Source of the DNA: Prado023 sp963777855
GTDB taxonomy: Bacteria; Actinomycetota; Actinomycetes; S36-B12; CAIYMF01
Direction: 5' to 3'
Assembly: GCA_963777855.1 (NCBI GenBank)
Contig: CAVZRW010000005.1
Location: 62,001-126,000, forward strand
DNA length: 64,000 nucleotides
Positions 48,533 to 58,479 of the stretch are shown piece after piece. Position numbers and translations under genes: made by a program. Under the pieces are notes generated by a model. The model did no database searches. It had not been told where the DNA came from and was given only the letters and a program-made list of their open reading frames with translations. The number at the start of each line of letters is the position of its first letter. Within the stretch, counting starts at the first letter, position 1.

Positions 48533-49642
48533 GTGGCCAGGGACAGGGTTGGGTACGAGCAGGTGCTGCGCGCGATCGGGGTGTGCATCTCGACGCGCAT
48601 CCCGTTCCTGCTGTGGGGTGAGCCGGGCGCGGGCAAGACCGCTGTGGTCGAGTCGGCCGCGGACTCCGGCTGGCACGTCGAGACGTTGATCTGCTCGCAC
48701 TACGAGCCCAGCGACTTCGCGGGGCTGCCGGTGGTCAACGCGGGCCGGGTGGACCTCGCCCCGCCGCAGTGGGCAGTGCGTGTGGCCGAGGAGACGCGCC
48801 CCTCGGTGGTCTTCTTCGACGAGTGGACCACCGCCTCACCGGCGGTCCAGGCCGCGGCGCTGAGGCCCCTGACCCACGGCGAGGTGGGCGCCCTGCGCCT
48901 GCCCGAGCGGGTCTCCTTCGGTGCGGCCGCCAACCCCGCCGACGTCGCCGCGGCTGGTTGGGAGCTGGCCGCGCCGACGGCGAACCGATTCGTGCACCTG
49001 GAGTGGGGGATGCCGCAGGAGGTGTTCAGCGAGTCGCTGGTGACCGGCCGCTGGCCCCGGATCACGGTGCCCACCCTCGACGAGGGCTACGCCGCGCGCC
49101 TGGGCAACGCCCGGGCCCGGGTCGCGGCGTTCCTGTCCGTGCGCTCCGGCCAGCTCTCGGCGGTGCCCAGGGACGCGGCCTCGCGCGGCCGGGCCTTCCC
49201 GACGCCGCGCAGCTGGGACATGGCTGCGCGTCTGCTGGCCGCCGCCCAGCCGAGGGACTCCGAGACGATCCGGCTGCTGGTCCACGGGGCCATCGGCGCC
49301 CCGACGGGCCACGAGTTCCTGACCTGGCTGGACTCGCTGGACCTGCCCGATCCGGAGTCCCTGCTGGCCGACCCCGGCGGTGACCTGCTGCGCGGGCTGC
49401 GCCCGGACCGGGTCCACGTGGCCCTGCAGGGCGTGCTGGCCAGCGTGAGCACCCGGACGACCGTGGAGCGCTGGGAGTCCGGGGTGGGCGTGTGCGTGCG
49501 CGCCGCCGAGCTCTCGGGCGTCGACCCCGCGGTGCCGGTGGTCCGCTCGCTGATGCGGATCCGCCCGCCGCGGGCCACGCTGCCCGGCGGGCTCTCCGTG
49601 TTCGCCGGTCCGCTGGCCCTGGCCGGGCTCCTGGCCTCGTGA
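48533..49642 (+). CDS. MoxR-like AAA ATPase of a VWA-linked system
   Basis: The 369-residue cytosolic AAA+ protein has Walker A GEPGAGKT (29-36), Walker B VVFFDEW (Asp96-Glu97), sensor 1 AAANPAD (Asn134) and an arginine-finger-like TANRFVHLEW (Arg152). A C-terminal helical lid follows. The PSDFAGLPVV segment after Walker A is typical of MoxR-related ATPases. The GTG at 48533 follows GGAGAGG. The next gene, a VWA protein, starts inside its stop codon (GTGA), the classic ATPase/VWA pairing. It probably remodels the VWA protein or a client bound by it. Confidence 0.9.
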   Translation: MARDRVGYEQVLRAIGVCISTRIPFLLWGEPGAGKTAVVESAADSGWHVETLICSHYEPSDFAGLPVVNAGRVDLAPPQWAVRVAEETRPSVVFFDEWTTASPAVQAAALRPLTHGEVGALRLPERVSFGAAANPADVAAAGWELAAPTANRFVHLEWGMPQEVFSESLVTGRWPRITVPTLDEGYAARLGNARARVAAFLSVRSGQLSAVPRDAASRGRAFPTPRSWDMAARLLAAAQPRDSETIRLLVHGAIGAPTGHEFLTWLDSLDLPDPESLLADPGGDLLRGLRPDRVHVALQGVLASVSTRTTVERWESGVGVCVRAAELSGVDPAVPVVRSLMRIRPPRATLPGGLSVFAGPLALAGLLAS

Positions 49643-51392
49643 GCGCAGTACCGGCGGCGGGGCCACCGGCGGCTGAGGTAGCCGAGGTGGCGGTGCTGGA
49701 CCCGCGAGGCGCCGACCTGCTAGCCGCGGCCAAGCTGTGGTTGACCACCACGCCTGGCGGCCCGGGCGGCCCGGTGGTGGGCAACATGCCCTACCTGTCG
49801 ACGGCGCTCTACGCCCTGGTCACGGTCCCCAGCCACAGGGTGTCCACCATGGCCACCGACCCGGCGTGGCGGCTGTACGTGAACCCGGGGTGGCTGGCCG
49901 ACCCGGCCGTGGAGGCAGCCGTGGTGGGCCGCGAGTTGGCCCACCACGTGTGGCACCTGCTCGCCGACCATGCCGGTCGGGCCGGCGACGTGGGCGTCAC
50001 GGGTTCCACGTCGCGGGCCTGGCGCGTGGCCGCCGACGTGACCATCGACGTGCTCATGTCGGCATTGCCCGCACCACCGGGTCCGGGCGTGGGCCGCAGG
50101 GGGGGCGGGGGGTCGGGGTCGCCCCCGGGGCGGGCGTCCCCGGGTACGCGAGCGGGGGCCCCAGCCCGGGCTCGGGCGGCAGTGCAGGCGGGTATGCCGG
50201 CGCGGGCGGGGGCGGGGCCGGAACCGGCAGCCGGGACCGCCCACGTGTGGTGGTTCTGCACCCGGCCATGGCGCGCGCCCGGGCCGCCGCCCTCGCCGAC
50301 GACCACGAGGTGGTCGGGGCCGCTGCGCTCGGGCTTCCGCCGAACCGCTCGGCCGAGGAGTACTACGCGATCCTCAGCGGGCTTCCGGCCGCCGAGGACG
50401 GCCCCGATGTCGACCCGGCATGGGTCGCCCGACCCGCCCCCGATGAGCCGACTGGTGACGGTGCCGAGCACCAGGGCGGGCCACCCGCAGCCGCTACGGG
50501 GGCGGGTCCGGGCTCCACCGAGCTACCCTCCGGCGAGACCCGCCCAGGTCGCCGGAGCACGCCTGCGGACGCGGAGCCGCACCGTGGACCCGACCGGAGT
50601 GGCCCGTCGCCTGCCACCCCGAGCCCGGCACGTCCGCCCACCCCCGCGGCAGACCCGTCCTGCGGATCGGGCTGTGACGGGTTGCGCCGCAGCTACGAGC
50701 TCCCGCCGGGCGACGATGTGCCCGGGCTCGGCCAGACGGCGGCCGATGCCATCCGGCGCACGGTGGCGATCGCCTTCCAGGCCGAGCGCGGCATCGGCAG
50801 CACCCCCGGGGAATGGGGTCGCTGGGTCCAGCAGATCCTCGAACCGGTGGTCGACTGGCGCAACGTGCTGCACGCCGCGGTCCGTCGGGGCATCGGCTGG
50901 GCGGCGGGCCACACCGACTACACCTACACCCGCATCTCGCGTCGCCAGGCGGTTGCCGGATCCGTGATCCTGCCCGCGATGCGTCGGCCGGTCCCCCGGG
51001 TGGCGATCGTGGTGGACACCTCGGGCAGCGTGGACGACGGCCTGTTGGCCCAGGCCCTCGGGGAGGTGGACGGCGTGCTGGCCAGCCTCGGGGTGGCGGA
51101 CGCCCAGGTACACGTCCTTGCCGTGGACGCCGCCGTGCAGGCGGTCAGCACGGTCCGACGGGCCGACGCGGTTCGGCTTGGCGGCGGCGGGGGCACCGAC
51201 ATGTCCCTGGGTATCCGCGCCGCCGAGGCGCTGCGCCCACGCGCTGACGTGATCGTGGTGCTCACCGACGGGTACACAGGGTGGCCAGAGCACCCGTGCG
51301 TGGTTCCGGTGATCGCCGTGCTCATCGGCCGCACCCGCGGGCAGCTCCCGACCACCCCCGACTGGGTCCAGCGCGTGGAGTGCGTGTGGTGA
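49639..51392 (+). CDS. VWA-like protein with degenerate DUF2201-type metallopeptidase domain, one frameshift
   Basis: About 580 residues. The N-terminal part matches DUF2201 metallopeptidase-like domains (YLSTALYALVTVPS, then VVGRELAHHVWHLLADHAGR, then WRVAADVTIDVLM). The zinc motif expected as HExxH reads RELAH (Arg98-Glu99...His102), so the first metal ligand is missing. A Gly/Pro-rich linker contains a frame change in the G-runs at about 50100-50115. Family-like sequence returns afterwards (SAEEYYAILSGLP, VDWRNVLHAAVRRG). A VWA domain ends the protein with MIDAS DTSGS, a TDM loop and LTDGYTG. Translationally coupled to the ATPase. Confidence 0.85.
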
Positions 51393-51413
51393 GCGAACGG
51401 CACCCGGCTCCGG

Positions 51414-53346
51414 TCAGGTACGCCGCCCGCGGGCCGTGAGCCACCAGGCCGCGTAGGGCCGCAGCACGTACTGGTCACCGTGGGGGGTCACCACCTGGCC
51501 GCTGATCCGCTCGGCGACCAGCCCTGAGGCATGGCGCTGCACCTCATGCGCCGGAAGGGCGACCGTGGAGTCCGAGACGTTGTACACCTGCACCACGTCC
51601 CCGGCCGGGTGCGTGCGCACGAAGCACACGACGGCCGGGTGGCTGGTGGCGTGCACCCGGGTCGGCACAGCCGCGTGCAGCGACTCGAGGCCCTGCCGGG
51701 CCACGATGAGCCGGCGCAGCCCGGCGAACGCCTGGCCGGCCTCCGACTGCGCGTCGTGGCGCTGCTCGGCAACGTCCCACGGCATCCTCGGCCGGTGCAG
51801 CCAGCGGTTGTCGTCGGCGTGCTCAGGCACGTGGATGTACCCGTCGTCGTTGCGCAGCGCCAGCTCGTCGCCCATGTAGATCAGCGGGATGCCGCCGAAC
51901 CCGAGCACCATGGCGTAGCCGCACAGCACCCGGTCGATCGCCATCCGCCGCTGCCCCGTGGTGCGCGCCGTGCCAAGCCCCGCCAGGCTGGCCGCCGACC
52001 CCGAGATCCGCCGGTCCCCGGTGGTCGGGTTCTCCTGGAAGGCCTCGCCCTCGGCGAACGAGGCGGGATGGATCCCCGACGTAGAAGTCCGACAGGAACC
52101 CGCGATGGGCCCAGCCGTTCCATCCGATCGCCGCGCAGTCGTCGTCGTCGATCGCCCACCCGATGTCGTCGTGGCAGCGCAGGTAGGTGGCCCACCCGGT
52201 CGTGGTGGGGATGTCGCGGAACCGGCCCAGGGCGACCGCCATCAGCCGGGCGTCGCGGGAGGCCAGCGCCGACCAGATCTGCACCATCAGGGAGTTGTGG
52301 TAGGCGATGTCCGAGACCCGGCCGGCCCTCGGGCCCTGACCCAGGTAGGCCACCAGCTGCGACGGGGCCACGATCGCCTCGGCCTTGAAGATCACCGCCG
52401 GGGCGGCGATCCGGGCGGCTGCGCGCAGCACCTGGGTGATCGCGTGCACCTCCGGCTGGTTCTGGCAGTCGGTGCCCAGCCGCTTCCAGATGAAGGCGAT
52501 GGCATCCAGTCGCAGGCAGTCGACCCCTCGGTTGGCCAGGTTGAGGATGATCGCGACGAACTCGCAGAGCACGTCGGGGTTGGCCCAGTTGAGGTCCCAC
52601 TGCCAGGAGTTGAACGTCGTCCAGACCCAGCCGGCCACGTCGTCGTCCCAGGTGAAGTTGCCCGGCGCGAAGTCGGGGAACACCTCGGGGAGGCTGACCT
52701 CGAAGGCATCCGGCGTGGTCCGATCGGGGTAGACCGGAAGTAGTCGCGGTACCGGGCGTCGCCAGCCCGGGCGGCGTCGGCCCAGGCGTGCTCGGCGGCC
52801 ACGTGGTTGAGCACGAGGTCCAGCGTCAGCGAGATCCCGGCGTCGTGCAGCGTCCCGGCCAACGCCTCCAGGTCATCCATGGTGCCCAGGTCCTCGCGCA
52901 CGCGGCCGTAGTCCATCACCGCGTACCCGCCGTCGTTGGGCCCGGGCCGGGGGGCCAGCAGGGGCATGAGGTGCAGGTAGGTGACCCCCAGCTCACGCAG
53001 GTACTCGACACGCTGGGCCACGCCGTCCAGGGTCCCGGCGAAGCGGTCGGCGTAGGCGGCGTACCCCACGGCATCCGGGGCGCTGGAACCAGTCCGGGGA
53101 GAGCACCCGGTCGCGATCGCGCGCCCGCAGCGCGGCCGAGCGCCCCGCGTGCGCGTCGGCGATCAGGTCGACGATCCGCCCGCCCACACCGGGCTGCGGG
53201 TACACCTCGGCCAGGGCGGCCAGCAGGTCCGGGGCCCAGCGGTCCCACCGGGCGAGCACATCGCCGGCCTGGGGGTCGTCAGCCAACCGCCGCGCGAGGG
53301 CATCACGAAGCGCATCGGGGCCAGGGGTGCTCTGCGACTCGGGCAT
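51414..53346 (-). CDS. Amylosucrase-like GH13 enzyme, three frameshifts
   Basis: Glucansucrase-type alpha-amylase family enzyme; amylosucrases make alpha-1,4-glucan from sucrose. Joined across indels at about 53085 (+1), 52735 (-1) and 52080 (+1), the protein is about 640 residues, the usual amylosucrase length. All catalytic regions are present: LDLVLNHV (I), CLRLDAIAFIWK (II, nucleophile Asp), FKAEAIV (III, acid/base Glu), and YLRCHDDIGW (IV, HDD). The N-terminal helical domain begins MPESQS at ATG 53346. No sucrose transporter is adjacent. The reaction (sucrose or a related sugar) is inferred from the family. Confidence 0.86.
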
Positions 53347-53368
53347 ACCGCATCCTGACCCCCGCGAT

Positions 53369-53385
53369 GGGGGTGTCGCACCCCC
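53369..53385 (-). terminator. Short strong hairpin after the acyl-CoA dehydrogenase gene
   Basis: GGGGGTG-TCG-CACCCCC, 7 bp perfect with a 3-nt loop, 30 bp past the acyl-CoA dehydrogenase stop and just upstream of the amylosucrase start. Confidence 0.5.
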
Positions 53386-53414
53386 GCCGCGGGCGTGTGA
53401 TGACCCGGGTCGGG

Positions 53415-54588
53415 CTACTTCAGCAGCTGGCGCGCCATCACCATGCGCTGGATCTGGTTGGTGCCCTCGTAGATCTGGGTGATCTTGGCGTCGCGCATGT
53501 ATGCGCTCGACGGGGTGGTCGCGCACATACCCGGCGCCACCGAACACCTGCACGGCGTCGGTCGTGACCTCCATGGCGATGTCCGAGGCGAAGCACTTGG
53601 CCGCCGCGCCGAAGAAGGGCAGGTCCGCAGCCCCCCGCTCGCTGCGCGCGGCAGCGGCGTAGATCAGTGCCCGCGCCGCGCTCGACCTTGATGGCCATGT
53701 CGGCCAGCATGAACTGGAGGCCCTGGAACGACCCGATGCTCTTGCCGAACTGCGTGCGCTCCTTGGCGTAGGCGATGGAGGCGTCCAGGGCGCCCTGCGC
53801 GATGCCGAGGGCCTGGGCGCCGATCGTGACGCGCGTGTGGTCCAGGGTGCTGCATCGCGGTCTGAAGCCGGTGCCCGGCTCGCCGACGATCCGGTCGGCC
53901 GGGATCCAGCAGTTCTCGAACAGGATCTCGCGGGTGGGCGAGCCGTGGATGCCGAGCTTGCGTTCCGGCGTGCCCAGCGCGAAGCCGGGGTCGTCTGCGT
54001 GCACGACGAAGGCCGAGATCCCCTTGGGCCCGATGCCGGGCTCCGTCACGGCCATCACCGTGTAGTACGTCGAGACACCGGCGTTGCTGATCCACGACTT
54101 CTGGCCGTTGAGCACCTAGTGGTCCCCGTCCCCGCGACCGCGCGGGACTTCATCGAGGCGGCGTCCAGCCCGCCTCGCGCTCGCAGAGCGCGTAGGAGAA
54201 CATCGCCTCGCCGCAGGCGACCTCGGACAGGTAGCGCCGCAGGAGCTCGCTCGGAGCCGCCCCGACGAGCAGCGGCATCGTGCCGAGCTTGTTGACCGCC
54301 GGGATCAGCGAGCTCGACGCGCAGCACCCGCGCCACCTCCTCGATCACGATGCACGCGGCCAGCGCGTCGCCGCCCTGGCCGCCGTAGGCCTCGGGGATG
54401 TGGATCGCATGGAAGTCGTTCGCTCGCAGGGCCTCGTAGACGTCCCACGGGAACTCGCCGGTCTCGTCGATCTCGGCCGCGCGCGGGGCGATCTTGTCCT
54501 CGGCCAGCGCGCGGACCGCCTCGCGGAGCGTCTGGTGCTCCTCAGGCAAGGTGAAGGCATCGAAATCGGGGTTGTGTGTGAGGGCCAT
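53415..54588 (-). CDS. Acyl-CoA dehydrogenase, heavily disrupted reading frame
   Basis: FAD enzyme of beta-oxidation or amino-acid catabolism. Pieces spread over three frames rebuild a normal protein of about 385 residues: PEEHQTLREAVRALAEDKIAP, EAYGGQGGDALAACIVIEEVAR, the substrate/FAD-binding AVTEPGIGPKGISAFVV, then GSPTREILFENCWIPADRIVG, ALGIAQGALDASIAYAKERTQFG and VFGGAGYVRDHP, ending ARQLLK. I count about seven one- or two-base indels (near 54326, 54160, 54128, 53861, 53853, 53675, 53505) and one TAG at 54116-54118 where a tyrosine codon is expected. Residues between lesions remain conserved. The ATG at 54588 has TAGCCT 6 nt upstream. Confidence 0.82.
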
Positions 54589-54594
54589 GACTGC

Positions 54595-54600
54595 AGGCTA
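54595..54600 (-). promoter_or_regulatory. Putative -10 box (TAGCCT) of a leaderless promoter
   Basis: TAGCCT on the minus strand ends 6 nt before the acyl-CoA dehydrogenase ATG. Confidence 0.5.
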
Positions 54601-54602
54601 CG

Positions 54603-54620
54603 CGCGGGCAACTGCCCGCG
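54603..54620. promoter_or_regulatory. 18-bp palindrome upstream of the acyl-CoA dehydrogenase gene
   Basis: CGCGGGCA-AC-TGCCCGCG is perfectly symmetrical and lies just upstream of the TAGCCT box, a suitable place for a repressor or activator site. The 286-bp gap up to the UDP-glucose dehydrogenase gene shows no other gene. Confidence 0.35.
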
Positions 54621-54860
54621 TGGCGCCGGGCGGCCACTGCACCCCACAGACCGGAAGCGGCCACCGCGAGGGCGATCGCGCCCCGGCCCGCGCGGCGCTG
54701 CCCCCGGCACCGCAGCCCCGGCGCAGGACGGACTCAAGGGCGAACGCTGCGCTGTCGATTCCATCCTTCCCAGCGTCAGGATGGACAGCACATGCGCATG
54801 AACGGCCCCCACCACCCGCCCGCCCGGCCTGACGTCACGGGCCGTCGCGGACCACGCCAC

Positions 54861-54866
54861 TAGGCT
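54861..54866 (+). promoter_or_regulatory. Putative -10 box (TAGGCT)
   Basis: TAGGCT ends 8 nt before the GTG start of the UDP-glucose dehydrogenase gene, which lacks a Shine-Dalgarno. Confidence 0.45.
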
Positions 54867-54874
54867 TCGGCCCC

Positions 54875-56231
54875 GTGAGCGACCCCCTGCGGATCACCGT
54901 CATCGGCACCGGCTACCTCGGTGCCACCCACGCCGCCGCGATGGCCGAGTCCGGCTACGAGGTGCTCGGCGTGGACGTCGACCCCACCAAGATCGAGGCC
55001 CTGGCCCGGGGGGAGGTCCCGTTCTACGAGCCGGGGCTCTCCGAGCTCCTGGCAGCGAACGTGGCCGCCGGGAGGCTGCGGTTCACCACCTCCTACCCCG
55101 AGGCCGCCGAGTTCGGGGACATGCACTTCATCGGGCGTCGGCACCCCGCAGCACCCGCGCACCAACGCCGCGGACCTCAGCCAGCTGCACGCCGCCGTCG
55201 ACACCCTGGCCCCCCTGCTGACGCGGCCGTGCACCGTGGTGGGCAAGTCGACCGTGCCGGTGGGCACCGCCGCCGCACTGCGGCAGAGGCTGCACGCGCA
55301 GGCCCCGGCCGCCGACGAGGTGGACCTGGTGTGGAACCCCGAGTTCCTGCGCGAGGGGTTCGCGGTCGCCGACACGCTGACCCCCGACCGGATCGTCGTC
55401 GGGCTGGCCACCCCGGCCGGCCCCGGCCAGCCGCCGACCCGCGACGAGGAGGTCATGCGCCGGGTGTACGCCCCGATGATCGAGTGGGGCTCACCGTTCC
55501 TGGTCATGGACTACCCCACCTCCGAGCTGGTCAAGGTCGCGGCCAACAGCTTCCTGGCCACGAAGATCTCGTTCATCAACGCGATGGCCGAGGTGTGCGA
55601 GGCCACCGGGGCCGACGTGACCAGGCTGGCCGAGGCGATCGGCTACGACGACCGGATCGGCCCGAAGTTCCTGCGCGCGGGGGTCGGCTTCGGCGGGGGG
55701 TGCCTGCCCAAGGACATCCGGGCCTTCATGGCCCGCGCCGGTGAGCTCGGCGTGAGCGACGCGCTGAGCTTCCTCAGCGACGTCGACGCCATCAACACCC
55801 GACGCCGGGCCTCGACCGTCGCCCTGGCCCGTGAGCTGGTGGGCGGACGGTTCGTCGGCAAGCGGATCGCGGTGCTCGGCGCGGCGTTCAAGCCCGACTC
55901 CGACGACGTGCGCGACTCGCCGGCACTGGACATCGCCGCCTCGATCTACAACGCCGGCGGCGAGGTCACGGTGCACGACCCCCAGGCCCTGGCCAACGCG
56001 CGGGCTGCCTTCCCCAACATGACCTACGCGCACGACGTGCGCGAGGCGCTGACCGGGGCCGACCTCGTGCTGCTGCTCACGGAGTGGCGCGAGTACCTCG
56101 ACCTGGATCCGGCCTCCGTGGTGGGCCTGCCCGCCGAGCCGTTCCTGCTCGACGGCCGCAACGCCCTGGACAGCGCCCGCTGGCGCGCCGCCGGGTGGAC
56201 CTACCGAGGCCTGGGCCGCCCGAACGCCTGA
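54875..56231 (+). CDS. UDP-glucose 6-dehydrogenase, one frameshift
   Basis: Oxidises UDP-glucose to UDP-glucuronate with NAD, a precursor for acidic surface polysaccharides. The N-terminal Rossmann motif is GTGYLG (11-16). After DMHFIG the frame slips at 55132-55134 (GGG for GG) and resumes as VGTPQHP. The remainder carries the catalytic region GVGFGGGCLPKD (active-site Cys), substrate lysine region ELVKVAANSFLATKISF, and a C-terminal domain with AFKPDSDDVRDSP. About 452 residues when joined, normal length. It supports the wall-polymer theme of the neighbourhood. Confidence 0.92.
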
Positions 56232-56276
56232 GCCCACCACGCGGCAACAGCCCCCGGCGCGGCGCAGGATGGGGCC

Positions 56277-57290
56277 GTGGACCTCTCCCTGGGGCTGGTG
56301 GTCGTCGTGATCCTGGCCCTCGCGTTCGACCTGACCAACGGGTTCCACGACTCGTCGAACTCGCTGGCCGCACCGGTGGCCACCCGCGCGATGACGCCAC
56401 GCCAGGCACTGCTGGTCACCACCGTGTTCACGCTGCTCGGCCCGATCGTGGCCGGCACGGCCGTGGCGGACACCGTCGGGGGGCTGATCGACGTGGACAC
56501 CACCGACATCCTCGGGATCCTGCTCGCCGCGCTCGTCGCTGCCGTCACGTGGAACCTGCTGACGTGGCGCTTCGGCCTGCCGTCGTCCTCCTCGCATGCG
56601 CTCGTGGGCGGCTTGGTGGGCGCGGCCGTGGTGATCGGCGGAGCCGCCTCGGTGAACTGGGGCGGGTTCGAGGGAGGGCGCCCGGTCGGGGTCATGGGGG
56701 TGCTGGCCGCCCTGGCCATCTCACCGTTGCTCGGGGCACTGGCGGGGTGGCTGATGGAGGCCGCAGCCCGACGGGCACTGCGCCGCGCGGACATCCGGGT
56801 GTCAGGTCCGTTGAAGAGGGGCCAGTGGGGGACCTCTGCAGCACTCGCCTTCGCGCACGGCACCAACGATGCCCAGAAGACGATGGGCCTGATCACCCTG
56901 GCCCTGGTCTCGGCCGGGACGCTGTCGAGCTTCGTGGTCCCCCTCTGGGTGAAGGTCGCGTGCGCGGCCGCGATGACGTTCGGCACGGCGCTGGGCGGCT
57001 GGCGGATCGTGCGCACGCTCGGCCGCGGGATCTACCGGATTCGCCCCCTGGACGGCCTGGCCAGCCAGGGCTCGAGCACGCTCGTGATCGGGGGTGCCGC
57101 CATGCTCGGGGCGCCGGTGAGCACCACCCACGTGGTGGCATCCTCGGTGGTGGGCGTCGGGGCTGCCCGGCGCAGGCGGCATGTCCGGTGGCCGGTGGTC
57201 CGCGAGATCCTGCTCGCATGGCTCGTGACGATGCCCGGCTGCGCCGCCATGGCCGCAGCGGCAGCGCTCGCGGAGGGAGTGATCCGATGA
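56277..57290 (+). CDS. Inorganic phosphate transporter, PitA type
   Basis: A 337-residue integral membrane symporter for phosphate (often as metal-phosphate). Both duplicated Pit signatures are present: FDLTNGFHDSSNS near the start and AHGTNDAQKTMG in the second half, along with FGLPSSSSHALVGGLVGA and GAPVSTTHVVASSVVGVG. About ten TM helices, lacking the long cytoplasmic loop of enterobacterial PitA. The GTG start is 45 bp after the UDP-glucose dehydrogenase stop. The stop overlaps the next start as ATGA, coupling it to the DUF47 protein. Confidence 0.93.
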   Translation: MDLSLGLVVVVILALAFDLTNGFHDSSNSLAAPVATRAMTPRQALLVTTVFTLLGPIVAGTAVADTVGGLIDVDTTDILGILLAALVAAVTWNLLTWRFGLPSSSSHALVGGLVGAAVVIGGAASVNWGGFEGGRPVGVMGVLAALAISPLLGALAGWLMEAAARRALRRADIRVSGPLKRGQWGTSAALAFAHGTNDAQKTMGLITLALVSAGTLSSFVVPLWVKVACAAAMTFGTALGGWRIVRTLGRGIYRIRPLDGLASQGSSTLVIGGAAMLGAPVSTTHVVASSVVGVGAARRRRHVRWPVVREILLAWLVTMPGCAAMAAAAALAEGVIR

Positions 57291-57895
57291 AGTCGCACTG
57301 GTTCCTGCCCGAGACCCCCGATGTCCTGGCCACCCTCGCGGCCCAGGCCGACATCACGGTGACCGGGATCGCTGCCTTCGCCGCCTGGGCGCACGGCGAT
57401 GCCGGTCAGGAGACTGCGGTCCGCGGCGCGGAGCACGAGGCTGATCGGATCCGTCGAGTCCTGCAGACCCAGGTGCGCCACGCCTTCAGCACGCCCATCG
57501 ACCAGGAGGACCTGTACAGCCTCTCCGAGCTGCTCGACTCCGTCATGAACGCCGCGAAGAACATCGTCCGCGAGGCCGACGCGCTGGGCATCGCCCCTGA
57601 TCCCTCCGTAGCTGCCATGGCGGACGACCTGGCCGAGGGTCTCGGGCACCTCCGGATCGCACTGGGCCACCTCACCGGCGACGGTGACACGGCCACGCGC
57701 GAGGCCGATGCCGCCCTCGCCGCCGAACGCCGCATGGAGAAGCAGTACCGCCAGGCCATGCGCGAGCTGCTGGCCACCGACGACCTGCGCCGCGCCATCT
57801 CCCTGAGGGAGCTCTACCGGCGCGTGCTGGAGTCCGGAGAGCGCCTCGGCGCCGTCGCCGAACGCGTCTGGTACGCCGTGGTCAAGGAGGGGTGA
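57287..57895 (+). CDS. DUF47 (PhoU-like) protein, Pit partner
   Basis: The 202-residue all-helical PhoU-like protein of the DUF47 family is regularly encoded with Pit transporters and thought to regulate them. Typical elements are GAEHEADRIRRVLQTQVRHAFSTPIDQEDLYSLSELLDSVMNAAKN (residues about 45-92) with the acidic E.D metal-binding pattern and a second bundle ending RVLESGERLGAVAERVW. The ATG overlaps the transporter stop by four bases. Cytosolic. Confidence 0.92.
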   Translation: MKSHWFLPETPDVLATLAAQADITVTGIAAFAAWAHGDAGQETAVRGAEHEADRIRRVLQTQVRHAFSTPIDQEDLYSLSELLDSVMNAAKNIVREADALGIAPDPSVAAMADDLAEGLGHLRIALGHLTGDGDTATREADAALAAERRMEKQYRQAMRELLATDDLRRAISLRELYRRVLESGERLGAVAERVWYAVVKEG

Positions 57896-57963
57896 GCGCG
57901 GTCGCGCGCCAGACCGCGGGCACGGGCGTGGAGTGGGCCGCCCGACGGCCCGCCGCCCGAGCG

Positions 57964-58479
57964 TCAGCTGCCGAACTCCTCGCGCAGGCGCTCCCCCTTG
58001 GCCTGGGCGGCCGCCCGGAGGCCGGCCCGGTAGGCGTCCATGTCGGGCCAGAGCCGCGGCTCGACAACCCCGAGGATGCGCACGGCGAGGAGGCCGGCGT
58101 TGCGCGCCTGGCCGATTCCGACAGTGGCCACCGGCACGCCCGAGGGCATCTGCACGATCGACAGCAGGGAGTCCATGCCGTCGAGCACGGCCAGCGGCAC
58201 CGGCACGCCGATGACCGGGATCGAGGTCACTGAGGCCAGCATCCCGGGGAGATGCGCGGCGCCCCCGGCGCCCGCGATGATCACCTTCAGGCCCCGTCCG
58301 GCTGCTGAGCGACCGTACTCGATCATCTGCTCGGGCATCCGGTGGGCCGAGACCACGTCGACCTCGTGCGGCACCCCGAAGTCGCGCAGGGCCTGGGCCG
58401 CGTCGGCCATCACGACCCAGTCGGAGTCCGACCCCATGACGACCCCCACCTGGGCAGGGGACACGCGGTGCTCACTCAT
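57964..58479 (-). CDS. purE: N5-carboxyaminoimidazole ribonucleotide mutase
   Basis: De novo purine synthesis: converts N5-CAIR to CAIR, class I PurE. The 171-residue product has the phosphate-binding GSDSD (16-20), SAHRMPE with the catalytic His46, and the AGAGGAAHLPGMLAS loop. The ATG at 58479 overlaps the end of purK by 8 bp, so both are cotranslated. Convergent with the DUF47 gene. Confidence 0.97.
   Translation of the reverse strand: MSEHRVSPAQVGVVMGSDSDWVVMADAAQALRDFGVPHEVDVVSAHRMPEQMIEYGRSAAGRGLKVIIAGAGGAAHLPGMLASVTSIPVIGVPVPLAVLDGMDSLLSIVQMPSGVPVATVGIGQARNAGLLAVRILGVVEPRLWPDMDAYRAGLRAAAQAKGERLREEFGS

Noticed and set aside
54603..54620. Transcription terminator
   Set aside because: The palindrome sits upstream of the starts of both divergent genes, so an operator is more plausible than a terminator.
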